64,000 bases of DNA from JAGNZR01 sp051656905 (GTDB taxonomy: Bacteria > Fusobacteriota > Fusobacteriia > Fusobacteriales > Fusobacteriaceae), in the NCBI GenBank assembly GCA_051656905.1, contig JBOFJQ010000004.1, forward strand, positions 23,401 to 87,400, written 5' to 3'. Below are positions 41,335 through 49,932 of the stretch, in pieces. The notes beneath the pieces were generated by a model. The model had not been told where the DNA came from. It made no database searches and saw only the letters and a list, made by a program, of their open reading frames with translations. Position numbers and translations under genes: made by a program. Position 1 is the first letter of the stretch, and each line of letters starts with the position of its first letter.

Positions 41335-43110
41335 TTAAAAAGAGATGTTTGATAAGCTCATTTCTATTGCTTTCATTACAATATTCTCTTTCTCCATTTT
41401 TTCTACTTCTTCTGTAAAACCTTCTTTCTCCATTAAGAATTTTACCTGACTCATTATTTTTAAATGTTTTTCTTTATCTACATTAGAAATTAGAAGAATA
41501 AATTCTACAGTTTCCTCTCCTTTTAAATGATTCTTTAAAATAATATATTGAGCCCCTACTTTTATACTATGCAATGTACTTTTCCCATAACATATTGTTA
41601 ATTTTTCTTTTTTAAAATAACTATGACCATTAGAATGGAGTAACTCTAATATCCCTGCTTTATACTCTTTATTTACAAATCCCTCTTCATACAAAGTGTC
41701 ACATCCCATAGAAATAGCATCCTTAAAAGATACATTTCTTAAGATATGTATTCTACTTTCATCTAAAATATCTAATACTTCTATCTCCTTGCAATTTACC
41801 CTATTATCATTAACTAAAGTAGGATACATATTTTTAATTTCATTTCCTATTAAATCTAAATTAGATTCTTTACTATTTTTTTCTACAATTTCTAAAATTT
41901 TATTAAGATCTATTACTAAACCACTTTTTCTATTTATAGATTTTTCTATTAATTCTATAATTGAGTTTATCTCTTCCTCTCTTAAAACTTCATTTAAATA
42001 GTCTTCGTATAGAATAATAGCCTCTTTTATATAATTTTTTAGTGAACTATTTTCTTCATCTAATTTTATTTGTTTATTAAGAATAAAGTCATTCTTCATT
42101 CTATATATTGCAGCAGTTAAATATTCTATCATATCTTCTATCAAAATTTTATCTTTTTCTAAATAGATTTTTATTTTTTCTCCTACATTTTTTAGCAATT
42201 TATAAACAAAAATTTCTATAGAAAATCTATTTTCATAAAAAGTTTCAGAATTAAATCCGCTAAGAAAATACTCTGTTAAATGTAGAGCTTCATACCTATA
42301 TTTCTCTAAATCATTATTAAATAAATATTTTATAATAATTTTGTATTGCGTTGTCTCTTTTAAAAAACTCGAATTATTTTTCTTATCTAAGATAATTCCT
42401 TTTTCAATTCTTTCATGAGCAATAATCAAATAAAATATTATTATTTTTTTGAATTCTTTCTCAAATTCAACCCCCATGTCTTTTTCTATATTTTCTAGTA
42501 TTTCTAAATATTTTTCAACTGATTTATCTTCTAAATACTTTTTTAATATTAAAATCAAATCTAAATCACTAAAAAAATATTTTTCAATAAAAATTATTTT
42601 TTTCTCTACAAAATAGGCATATTTTAATGCAAAAGTCATTTTTAAATGCCTTAATTTTTTTTCACTTCCATCAATTGACAGTACCCCATCTTTAATAAAA
42701 AAACATAATTGAAATTTTTCTAAAAAATCGCTTAAATTTTTTACATCTTTTTTTAATGTTGTTACAGTTACTTGCAGATACTCTTCTATTTTAGAATAAT
42801 TAGCTTCACCTATAAATAGCAAATAAACTAATATATATTCCTCTCTTTCTGCTTTAGAAAATATATAGTCACTTCTATTTAAATCCCCATAAAAAAACTT
42901 TAACATCTCATCATCAATATCTAAAAACGCTTCACTATTTACTATACTTATAGTTTTTCCATATAAATTATTCAGATAATAATTTATATTATCTAAAGAA
43001 TATCTTATATTTCTATCACTTATTTTAAAAATAGAAGCTAGTTCTTTAATCGTTAATCTTTCTTTAGATATTAATGATACTATTTCAAAATCTCTTCTAC
43101 TTAAACTCAT
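41335..43110 (-). CDS. BglG/MtlR-type regulator with C-terminal EIIA-like domain
   Basis: A 591-aa transcription activator or antiterminator relative. The N-terminal HTH (TIKELASIFKISDRNIRYSLDNI) is followed by a second Mga-like HTH (YSKIEEYLQVTVTTLKKDVKNL). A long helical middle may contain degenerate PRD domains, and residues about 445-590 form an EIIA(fructose/mannitol)-like domain with a His in YGKSTLHSIKVGAQY. Such proteins control PTS operons through phosphorylation. The nearby orphan IIB and IIA genes are the likely targets. No RNA-antiterminator domain is seen, so DNA binding is more likely. Confidence 0.75.
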   Translation of the reverse strand: MSLSRRDFEIVSLISKERLTIKELASIFKISDRNIRYSLDNINYYLNNLYGKTISIVNSEAFLDIDDEMLKFFYGDLNRSDYIFSKAEREEYILVYLLFIGEANYSKIEEYLQVTVTTLKKDVKNLSDFLEKFQLCFFIKDGVLSIDGSEKKLRHLKMTFALKYAYFVEKKIIFIEKYFFSDLDLILILKKYLEDKSVEKYLEILENIEKDMGVEFEKEFKKIIIFYLIIAHERIEKGIILDKKNNSSFLKETTQYKIIIKYLFNNDLEKYRYEALHLTEYFLSGFNSETFYENRFSIEIFVYKLLKNVGEKIKIYLEKDKILIEDMIEYLTAAIYRMKNDFILNKQIKLDEENSSLKNYIKEAIILYEDYLNEVLREEEINSIIELIEKSINRKSGLVIDLNKILEIVEKNSKESNLDLIGNEIKNMYPTLVNDNRVNCKEIEVLDILDESRIHILRNVSFKDAISMGCDTLYEEGFVNKEYKAGILELLHSNGHSYFKKEKLTICYGKSTLHSIKVGAQYIILKNHLKGEETVEFILLISNVDKEKHLKIMSQVKFLMEKEGFTEEVEKMEKENIVMKAIEMSLSNISF

Positions 43111-43310
43111 CTTTACCTCTTCCTTTTATATTTATTACTATAAACCTTAAGCAAGAAATTAAAATAATTCCCAATTATAATAAATACCATTTTGTCTTTA
43201 TTCCATACCTATTATACCAAAATCTTAGATATTAAATAGTTTTTTTTATTTTTTTAATAATAAAATTTTTTAAGTTACCCCTTATTTAGAATACTTAACT
43301 AATTAGTAAT

Positions 43311-43338
43311 AAAAAAAAAGCTAATTTTCATCAGCTTT
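43311..43338 (-). terminator. Terminator after PTS IIB
   Basis: AAAGCT and AGCTTT pair around a 10-base loop; the nine A's at 43311-43319 give a U-tract on the minus strand. Confidence 0.7.
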
Positions 43339-43351
43339 AAAGTTTAAAATT

Positions 43352-43699
43352 TTATAAAATATCAATTTTCTTAGTGTAGTATCTTTTATGTGCAACCAGT
43401 ACTTGTTGCAATACTAAATCTCCATCCATAGTTCCATATATTTCAGCATTTAATAAAATACATGGTTTCTTATTTTCCTTTGCAAGTTCTTGAACATATT
43501 CATATTTATGTCCTAATTGCGGGGCAACTAAAACAATATCAAATTTTTCTATTTTTTCTGCTAATTTTTCTATAGCAATCGATTCCATTTTATCAAAATC
43601 TTCGATATTTAATCCTTCACTTTTTGCTACAATCTTTTTTATTGCTTCCATCATACTTATTGTTGAAAAACCACCAGCACATACTAATAAAATCTTCAC
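43352..43699 (-). CDS. PTS lactose/cellobiose-type EIIB
   Basis: A 115-aa EIIB-Lac/Cel protein. The phospho-accepting cysteine is C7 in LLVCAGGFSTISM, the P-loop-like start of the family, and LVAPQLGHKYEYVQ is the second conserved segment. It would pass phosphate from EIIA to a membrane EIIC. No EIIC gene is in the window; a IIA gene is divergent 186 bases away. RBS GGAGGAAAT. Confidence 0.85.
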   Translation of the reverse strand: MKILLVCAGGFSTISMMEAIKKIVAKSEGLNIEDFDKMESIAIEKLAEKIEKFDIVLVAPQLGHKYEYVQELAKENKKPCILLNAEIYGTMDGDLVLQQVLVAHKRYYTKKIDIL

Positions 43700-43884
43700 T
43701 ATTTCCTCCGAATTATTCTTTTTTATTTTCTATTTTTTATTTTTCCTATTTTACATTTTACAATTTATCATTTTAGCATTACATATTCAATAAATTTTAC
43801 CTTCAATTTTTTGTGAAAAAAAGTTTTATATAAGTTTTACATATTTATGCTACTATTAATATACACATTTAGGAGGTAGCTGAA

Positions 43885-44232
43885 ATGAATGAAAATACAC
43901 TAGAAAATTTAGAACTGTTGGTCTTTTATATTGTAGCATATGCTGGAGAAGGTAAAGCACATGCTTATAAGGCTCTTGCTTTATCAGAAAATGGCGACTT
44001 TAAAGGAGCTTTAGAATTCATGGAAAAATGTGATGCCTCTATCTCAAAAGCTCATAATTATCAAACTACTATGATTCAAAAAGAAATTAACAGTGAAAAA
44101 TCAGTAGCAACTATGCTTTTTGTTCATGCTCAGGATCATTTAATGATCTCTCTTTCAGAAAGAGATTTAATAAAGAAAATGATTAAACAAAATGAAAGAA
44201 TTTATAAATTAGAAAAATTTCTGAATCTATAA
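43885..44232 (+). CDS. PTS lactose/cellobiose-type EIIA
   Basis: A 115-aa trimeric helical EIIA-Lac protein. The phosphorylated His is H81 in FVHAQDHLMISL, and GEGKAHAYKALALSENGDFKGA is the characteristic N-terminal helix pair. ATG 43885 follows AGGAGGTAG. It is transcribed away from the IIB gene. With no EIIC nearby the pair may serve a distant permease or act only in regulation. Confidence 0.88.
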   Translation: MNENTLENLELLVFYIVAYAGEGKAHAYKALALSENGDFKGALEFMEKCDASISKAHNYQTTMIQKEINSEKSVATMLFVHAQDHLMISLSERDLIKKMIKQNERIYKLEKFLNL

Positions 44233-44293
44233 TTAAATTCAAAAAATTCTTTTAACTTATAAATATTCATAAAATATTAATTTTCTTCATATA

Positions 44294-44341
44294 AAAACCC
44301 CTTTGTAGCATCTCAATAAGAGTTACTAATAAAGGGGTTTT
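44294..44341. terminator. Bidirectional terminator
   Basis: AAAACCCCTTT and AAAGGGGTTTT pair across a loop of about 26 bases that contains a minor inner stem, between converging EIIA and thiZ genes. Confidence 0.75.
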
Positions 44342-44345
44342 ACTT

Positions 44346-45074
44346 TTATATTTTTCTAAAGTAGCTTAATATCTCCACTTTTAACTTTCCAAAACTTTCT
44401 TCACCAATATCTTTACAATCCTGTGAAACTAAAATCTCCTTTACTATTGTTGCTGGTTTATCAGACATAATATAAATTCTATCTGATAGTATTATAGCTT
44501 CATCTATATCGTGAGTAATAAAAATTGCTGATGAATGAATAGTCTTCCATATTTCTAAAAACCATACTCTCATGCTATCTCTAGTAATACTGTCTAATTT
44601 AGAAAAGGGTTCATCAAAAAGATAAATATCTGTTCCACAAAGATAAGTTCTTAAAAGAGCTGCTCTTTGCTTCATCCCTCCTGATAACTCTCTCGGATAA
44701 AAATTTTCATATCCTTCTAGTCCAAATATTTTAAAAAGATTAAGCACTTCCTCTTTCTTCTCATTAGTCAAAAGGCCTTTTATTGTAATTGGTAATATTA
44801 CATTCTCAAAAATAGTCTTATATGGTAATAATAAGTCATCTTGAAGCATATAAGCTGTTTCTGAAATTTTCCCTGTTATATCTTGCCCATCTTTTAAAAC
44901 AGTTCCAGACGTGGGTTTTATGAAGCCTGCGATTATATTTAGAAGAGTACTTTTCCCACAACCACTTGTTCCTAAAATACTTATAATCTCACCTTTATTT
45001 AAATGAAAATTTATATCACTTAAAACTTTTAGAGCTTCATATTCTTTTTGTATATTACTAAGTTCTAATTTCAT
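44346..45074 (-). CDS. thiZ: ABC transporter ATPase for a thiamine precursor
   Basis: A 242-aa ABC ATPase of the nitrate/sulfonate/taurine class. Walker A GTSGCGKSTLL, Q-loop MLQDDLLLPYKT, signature LSGGMKQR and Walker B YLFDEPF followed by the switch ITHDIDEA are visible. It lies in the TPP-riboswitch operon with a NMT1-like binding protein and a permease, so it probably drives uptake of a pyrimidine precursor (HMP or formyl-aminopyrimidine). Confidence 0.85.
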   Translation of the reverse strand: MKLELSNIQKEYEALKVLSDINFHLNKGEIISILGTSGCGKSTLLNIIAGFIKPTSGTVLKDGQDITGKISETAYMLQDDLLLPYKTIFENVILPITIKGLLTNEKKEEVLNLFKIFGLEGYENFYPRELSGGMKQRAALLRTYLCGTDIYLFDEPFSKLDSITRDSMRVWFLEIWKTIHSSAIFITHDIDEAIILSDRIYIMSDKPATIVKEILVSQDCKDIGEESFGKLKVEILSYFRKI

Positions 45075-45117
45075 ATTTTTTCCTTATTTTTCATTTTCTA
45101 TTTTTTGTTATTACTCT

Positions 45118-46125
45118 CTATTTTTTATCATTATTTTCAGTGTTTAAGTATTTATTTGTAAACATTTTTGAAGCATCAACTTCATTTTTAATTCCACCAT
45201 TTTCATATAAAAAATTTGTAAGTTTTTCCCATACTTCTGGTTCCATATGTCCCCAATAAGGAGCATTTTCTTTATAATGATTACCTAAAAACTTTTGACT
45301 ATTTTCTACTAAAGCACTATCTAATCCTTGAGCATTTTTCATCAAAATTTCTGCTGCTGACTTAGGATCTTTAATTGCATCTTCATATCCTCTAGCTGTT
45401 GCTTTTAAAAACTTTTTAGCTGTATCAGAATTTTTATTTAAATATTTGTTACTTGCCATGATAACTGGTGTATAAAATTCTAAATCTCTGTCATAATCTG
45501 TTAACTTTATAAATGGCATATTTTTATTTTCTAGTTTTGCTTTAATTACATCCCAACCTGCATAAGCCCATTCAAAATCAATTCCATACTGTAACCCCTG
45601 CATTACATCCATAGAGTTTACATTTTTATATTTTACTGTATCTTTTTCTCCACCATCTTTAACAATTATATGGTTAAGAATAGCTTTATTTATTGAAGTT
45701 TCATTTCCTCCAAATTGCTTTCCTGCCATGTCTTTAGGACTCTTTATTCCACTTTTTTCACTAACTAAAAATCCACTTGTATTTGATTGTAACAATGCAG
45801 CCACTGCTACAACATCAATATCTGGATGTGCAGAGTAAGCAAGAGTTATCCCTTCTTGTTCTCCTATTGCAAACTCAGCTCCCTCACCTGATATAACCTC
45901 TATGGCAGCATCATTCCCTGCAGGAAGAATCTCTACATCTAACCCTAACTCTTTATAGTACCCTCTTTCTTTAGCTATGTAAATTCCTGTATGATTAGTA
46001 TTTGGAGTCCAATCTAGTAAAAATCTTACCTTTGTAAGCTGACCTTTTTTTATTTCATCTTTTTTTTCACATCCACTTATTACTCCTAAAACTAGTAACG
46101 AAGCCAATATAAATGCCTTTTTCAT
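45118..46125 (-). CDS. thiY: NMT1/THI5-like substrate-binding lipoprotein
   Basis: A 335-aa solute-binding protein with a lipobox (LVLGVISGC). Its opening RFLLDWTPNTNHTGIYIAKERGYYKELGLDV is the NMT1/THI5 signature of thiamine-pyrimidine binding proteins, followed by GEQEGI and the FGGNETSINKAIL ligand region. With the TPP riboswitch upstream, a role in uptake of HMP or a related pyrimidine is well supported. ATG 46125 follows AGGAGG. Confidence 0.88.
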   Translation of the reverse strand: MKKAFILASLLVLGVISGCEKKDEIKKGQLTKVRFLLDWTPNTNHTGIYIAKERGYYKELGLDVEILPAGNDAAIEVISGEGAEFAIGEQEGITLAYSAHPDIDVVAVAALLQSNTSGFLVSEKSGIKSPKDMAGKQFGGNETSINKAILNHIIVKDGGEKDTVKYKNVNSMDVMQGLQYGIDFEWAYAGWDVIKAKLENKNMPFIKLTDYDRDLEFYTPVIMASNKYLNKNSDTAKKFLKATARGYEDAIKDPKSAAEILMKNAQGLDSALVENSQKFLGNHYKENAPYWGHMEPEVWEKLTNFLYENGGIKNEVDASKMFTNKYLNTENNDKK

Positions 46126-46133
46126 AAATCCTC

Positions 46134-46904
46134 CTACTGTATATATTTTTTAAAAAATAATTTTTCTAATAAGAATATTATTCCTATTAAAAATAATGAA
46201 AGCAATACTATTATTAATAATACAGAAAAGACACCAACATAATTGTATGATCTTTTTGCTGCCATCATATAAACCCCAAGACCTCTTGTTCCTCCAAGCC
46301 ACTCAGCAATTAGAGCACCTGTTAAACAAAAAGTTGTAGAAATCTTTACTCCTGATATTATTCCTTTTAGCGCTATAGGTATTTTTACTATTTTAAAAAT
46401 ATCTTTTTTTGTCCCACCCATGTTTTTTATTAAATTTATTATATTTTCATCTATCTTAGAAATTGCGTCTAACATATTTACAGTAATTGGGAAAAAACAA
46501 AAAGAAATAATTAATAAAATTTTAGGTAATACTCCATAACCAAACCATAATACATAAAGTGGTGCTACAACTATTGTTGGTAACAACTGTGAAATTATTA
46601 TGATTGGGTAAAGCGAACGTTTCATAAAATTGAAACTATCCATCAGTAAGCAAAGAAAAATTGATAACATAATAGACAATACTAGCCCAGATATTGCTAT
46701 TGCTAATGAATACATTATTTCAGGCATTATGCTACCTAAAATTTTAATAGTATTTACTAAAATTACCGAAGGAGCTGGAGTAAAAATCTTGTTAATAACT
46801 CCGATTTTTACAAAGAATTCCCATACAATAAAAATTATTGATAACAATACTATTGAAGGTAGATAATTTAAAATTCTACTTTTGATATTTACCAATTTTT
46901 TCAT
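46134..46904 (-). CDS. thiX: ABC permease for a thiamine precursor
   Basis: A 256-aa inner-membrane permease of the taurine/nitrate class with about six helices. The cytoplasmic EAA-like loop is visible around NMGGTKKDIFKIVKIPIALKGIISGVKI. Its start overlaps the end of the thiamine-binding gene by 29 bases, and it is eight bases from thiY, so the operon is tight. Confidence 0.85.
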   Translation of the reverse strand: MKKLVNIKSRILNYLPSIVLLSIIFIVWEFFVKIGVINKIFTPAPSVILVNTIKILGSIMPEIMYSLAIAISGLVLSIMLSIFLCLLMDSFNFMKRSLYPIIIISQLLPTIVVAPLYVLWFGYGVLPKILLIISFCFFPITVNMLDAISKIDENIINLIKNMGGTKKDIFKIVKIPIALKGIISGVKISTTFCLTGALIAEWLGGTRGLGVYMMAAKRSYNYVGVFSVLLIIVLLSLFLIGIIFLLEKLFFKKYIQ

Positions 46905-47184
46905 CTATTGTGAACACACCCTCGTTAGAATAATTTATTTTTACATAAGAGAATACATTTTCAGCTCCCTCTTCTATACAAATATATTGTGCTTTTTTTA
47001 CTATATCTAAAAGAGTATCTAAATCTCCCTCCATAGTTGTTTCCATTGGCCCTACAACATAGTTAACTCCTGTAGAAGCTATATACTCTATTACCTTATC
47101 TACAACAGGAAATAGATTTTTTACCTCTACTCTCGGCAGTACTTGAAGTGATACGCTTGCGTTTATTGATCTTTTATTTTCCAT
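46876..47184 (-). CDS. Thiamine-binding MTH1187/YkoF-family protein
   Basis: A 102-aa ferredoxin-like small protein of the COG0011 family. SINASVSLQVLPRV, the GVNYVVGPMETTMEGD ligand segment and the terminal SYVKINYSNEG strand match this group, members of which bind thiamine or pyrimidine precursors. It is first in the riboswitch-controlled operon, behind AGGAGG. Its role may be intracellular delivery or sensing of the imported compound. Confidence 0.8.
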   Translation of the reverse strand: MENKRSINASVSLQVLPRVEVKNLFPVVDKVIEYIASTGVNYVVGPMETTMEGDLDTLLDIVKKAQYICIEEGAENVFSYVKINYSNEGVFTIDEKIGKYQK

Positions 47185-47228
47185 ATTAATTCCTCCTAAA
47201 AATGATATTTTTTATTATTTTTGAGAAT

Positions 47229-47263
47229 AAAAAAGCTATAGTCACATATTGCAACTATAGCTT
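47229..47263 (-). terminator. Attenuator terminator of the TPP riboswitch
   Basis: On the minus strand AAGCTATAGT pairs with ACTATAGCTT around an 11-base loop, followed by TTTTTATT. It lies between the riboswitch and the first thi gene, consistent with transcriptional OFF control. Confidence 0.85.
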
Positions 47264-47277
47264 AAATAAATCGTATA

Positions 47278-47340
47278 AATTCCCTCTCTAAAATTACTTA
47301 GCAGGTTAAACGGTTTAATCTCAGCCACTGGGCACCCGTG
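47278..47340 (-). promoter_or_regulatory. TPP (THI-box) riboswitch
   Basis: Minus strand reading from 47340 gives CGGGTGCCC, then GGCTGAGATTAAACC, then AACCTGCTAAGTAAT and AGAGAGGGAA. These correspond in order to the conserved TPP aptamer parts: the P1/P2 GGGGTGC side, the CTGAGA pyrimidine-sensing bulge, the ACCTG-N-TAAT pyrophosphate helix and the closing GGGAA. It should bind thiamine pyrophosphate and favour the downstream terminator. Confidence 0.92.
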
Positions 47341-47350
47341 AATAATATCA

Positions 47351-47380
47351 ATTATACCCTTTTATACGGTATCATGTCAA
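47351..47380 (-). promoter_or_regulatory. Promoter of the thiamine uptake operon
   Basis: Minus strand TTGACA (47380-47375), 18 bases, TATAAT (47356-47351), about ten bases before the riboswitch. Both boxes are perfect. Confidence 0.8.
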
Positions 47381-47385
47381 TTTTT

Positions 47386-48711
47386 TTATACTATTAAATT
47401 TATAAGAGAAAGAAGTCCTATCCCTAATAATGCTGGATTTAACTTTTCATATTCTTTTGAAAATGCATGTAATAAAATATATGTAATAAAACCAAAACTT
47501 AATCCAATACTTATACTATATGTTAAAGGCATTAAAATTATAGTTATAAAAGATATTGTTAATGTTTTAAAATCTTTAAAATCTATATCTGCAATACTTC
47601 TAAACATATAAACTCCTACCATTAAAAGTGCTGGTGAAGAAGCATATGCAGGGACAATTGAAACTACTGGAGAAAAGAATAAAGCTACTAAAAATAATAC
47701 ACCTGTTACTATTGAAGCCAATCCTGTTCTTGCTCCAACAGTTATTCCTGCTGCTGATTCAGCTAATGATGTCAGTGTACTTGTTCCTAAAATAGAACCC
47801 ATTATTGTTGAACTTACGTCACATTGTAACATCTTTTTTAATCCTACTTTTCCTTCTTCAGTTTTATTAAATCCCATATTCTTGTAGCAAGCCATTAAGA
47901 ATCCTAGAGAATCAAACATATCAATAAACATAAATGAAAATATTGGACCAATTAAAGATATTTTTAAAGCACCTATAATATCTAATTTTCCAAATATAGG
48001 TGTTATTGACGGTGGCATAGACATTAATGAAGCTGGAACCTCAACTATTCCAATAATCATTCCAATTACAGAAGTAATCATTATACTAATTAGTATTCCT
48101 GAATTCAGACCTCTTAAATGGCAATATATCATTATAATGAATCCAACTATCGATAATATTGTTGTTGTAGAAAATTCTCCTAGCTGTACAAATGTTGCTG
48201 GATTACTTGTTATTACTCCCATTCCTTTAAGTCCAATGAAAGCTATAAAAAGTCCTATTCCTGTACTTGTAGCTGAAACTATCTCTTTTGGTATTGCATT
48301 TGCTATTTTCTCTCTTATTCCCCCTAGCGTTAGTACTAAGAAAAATAGTCCTGACATAAATACTACCCCTAGAGCAACTTCCCATGAAACGCCCTTTCCT
48401 AAAACTAATGTATAAGTGAAAAATGCGTTAAGTCCCATTCCAGGCCCTATAATAAAGGGAGCATTTGCATAAAATCCTGATATTAAAGTTCCAAAAGCTG
48501 TTGCAAGACACGTAACTGTAATTAGTGCCCCTTTATCCATTCCTGTTGCACTTAATATCGCTGGGTGAACAAATATAATATATGCCGCTGTTAAGAAAGC
48601 TGTGATACCTCCTATAACCTCTGTTCTAACCGTTGAACTTCTCTTAGTAATATGAAAATAGTTATCTAAAAAATTTTCAAAATTACTTTTTTTGTCTGGT
48701 GATGAATTCAT
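47386..48711 (-). CDS. AzgA-family purine permease
   Basis: A 441-aa membrane protein of the NCS2/AzgA type, importing guanine, hypoxanthine or adenine. Marks are TEVIGGITAFLTAAYIIFVHP, GPGMGLNAFFTYT, FMFIDMFDSLGFLMA and STLTSLAESAAGITVGARTG, with about 12 helices. ATG 48711 follows GGAGGA. It reads into the thi promoter region without a clear terminator. Confidence 0.9.
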   Translation of the reverse strand: MNSSPDKKSNFENFLDNYFHITKRSSTVRTEVIGGITAFLTAAYIIFVHPAILSATGMDKGALITVTCLATAFGTLISGFYANAPFIIGPGMGLNAFFTYTLVLGKGVSWEVALGVVFMSGLFFLVLTLGGIREKIANAIPKEIVSATSTGIGLFIAFIGLKGMGVITSNPATFVQLGEFSTTTILSIVGFIIMIYCHLRGLNSGILISIMITSVIGMIIGIVEVPASLMSMPPSITPIFGKLDIIGALKISLIGPIFSFMFIDMFDSLGFLMACYKNMGFNKTEEGKVGLKKMLQCDVSSTIMGSILGTSTLTSLAESAAGITVGARTGLASIVTGVLFLVALFFSPVVSIVPAYASSPALLMVGVYMFRSIADIDFKDFKTLTISFITIILMPLTYSISIGLSFGFITYILLHAFSKEYEKLNPALLGIGLLSLINLIV

Positions 48712-48852
48712 CCTTTTACTCCTCCATATATTTTTATATCCTTTTATTATATAAAAATATTTAGAAAATTTCCATTTTTTTATTTATTTTTTCATTTATT
48801 TTTATTATTTCAAATTATATTTTAACTTTTACAGTATGGCTAAAGATCAAAT

Positions 48853-48885
48853 AAAAAGGACTATACGTATTATTTGTATAGTCCT
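48853..48885 (-). terminator. Terminator of the acid-sugar operon
   Basis: AGGACTATAC and GTATAGTCCT with a 9-base loop; A's at 48853-48857 supply the U-tract on the minus strand, after the KdsD-like gene. Confidence 0.8.
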
Positions 48886-48958
48886 CTATTGTTTTAATAT
48901 TTTAATCATTAAACTTTTTTAATGTTTTTATGCTTTAATGGTTTTATAATTTAGCGAT

Positions 48959-49924
48959 TTAAGATATTTTTAAAAGGTCATGTATTCTTACAACACCTAC
49001 AAATTTTTCTCCATCAAAAACAGGAAGTACAGATATTTGATTCTCTCTATTTTCCATTATTACTAAAGCTTCTGTTGCTTTAGCACACTTATCTATCTTA
49101 ACATACTGTTTTGTCATAATATCTTTAGCTTTTAAATTAAAGAATTGCTCTTTTTTCTGTAAAGCTCTTCTAATGTCACCTTCAGTAATAATTCCTACTA
49201 ATTTATCCTCTTCCATAACACATAATATTCCCAATCTTTTTGAGCTCATTTGAATAAGAAGATTTTCCATTAAAGTCTCTTCATTACAAATTGCAAGTTT
49301 CTCTCCTGAGTGCATTAAATTTTCAACTTTAGTTAATAATTTTCTACCTAAACTTCCTCCTGGATGATACATAGCAAAATTTTCAGGTTGGAAATTTCTT
49401 AATTTCATTAAAGTAGCTGCTAAAGCATCTCCAAATACTAAAACACTCGTTGTGGATGACATTGGTGCTAAATTTAAAGGACACCCTTCTACCTCAATTC
49501 CAACATCTACTACAAGGTCTGATGCTTTTGCAAGTCTTGAGTTAACATTTCCTGTAAGTGCAATAATGTAAGATCCTATGTTTTTTATAGCTGGAAGTAT
49601 TGATACTATCTCATCACTTTCACCACTATTAGATATAGCTATAACTAAATCTTCTTTACCAACCATTCCTAAATCTCCGTGTAATCCTTCTGTTGAATTC
49701 ATAAACATACTTTTTGTTCCAGTTGATGCTAAAGTTGCACATATTTTTTTTCCTACTAAACCAGTTTTCCCTATTCCTGTTATAACTACTTTCCCTTTAC
49801 ACTCTAATATTTTTTTTACAGTTTCTACAAAATTATCTGATAGTTTTTCTTTAGCTTTTACTAATTCTTCAATCTCAATTTTGTAAATACTTTTTGCAAA
49901 TTCTACAATTTCATTATTTTTCAT
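48959..49924 (-). CDS. kdsD: Arabinose-5-phosphate isomerase (KdsD/KpsF/GutQ type)
   Basis: A 321-aa SIS-domain isomerase with two CBS domains. The SIS half holds VVITGIGKTGLVGKKI, MNSTEGLHGDLGM, ISNSGESDE and the HPGGSLGRKLL linker. The CBS pair follows (GILCVMEEDKLVGIITEGD, SVLPVFDGEKFVGVV). The family makes D-arabinose 5-phosphate for KDO, the LPS sugar, but GutQ-like paralogues sit in sugar operons. Here it is last in an acid-sugar operon, nine bases after the GntP permease. I start at ATG 49924 behind TAGGAG. Confidence 0.88.
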   Translation of the reverse strand: MKNNEIVEFAKSIYKIEIEELVKAKEKLSDNFVETVKKILECKGKVVITGIGKTGLVGKKICATLASTGTKSMFMNSTEGLHGDLGMVGKEDLVIAISNSGESDEIVSILPAIKNIGSYIIALTGNVNSRLAKASDLVVDVGIEVEGCPLNLAPMSSTTSVLVFGDALAATLMKLRNFQPENFAMYHPGGSLGRKLLTKVENLMHSGEKLAICNEETLMENLLIQMSSKRLGILCVMEEDKLVGIITEGDIRRALQKKEQFFNLKAKDIMTKQYVKIDKCAKATEALVIMENRENQISVLPVFDGEKFVGVVRIHDLLKIS

Positions 49925-49932
49925 TTTTTCTC

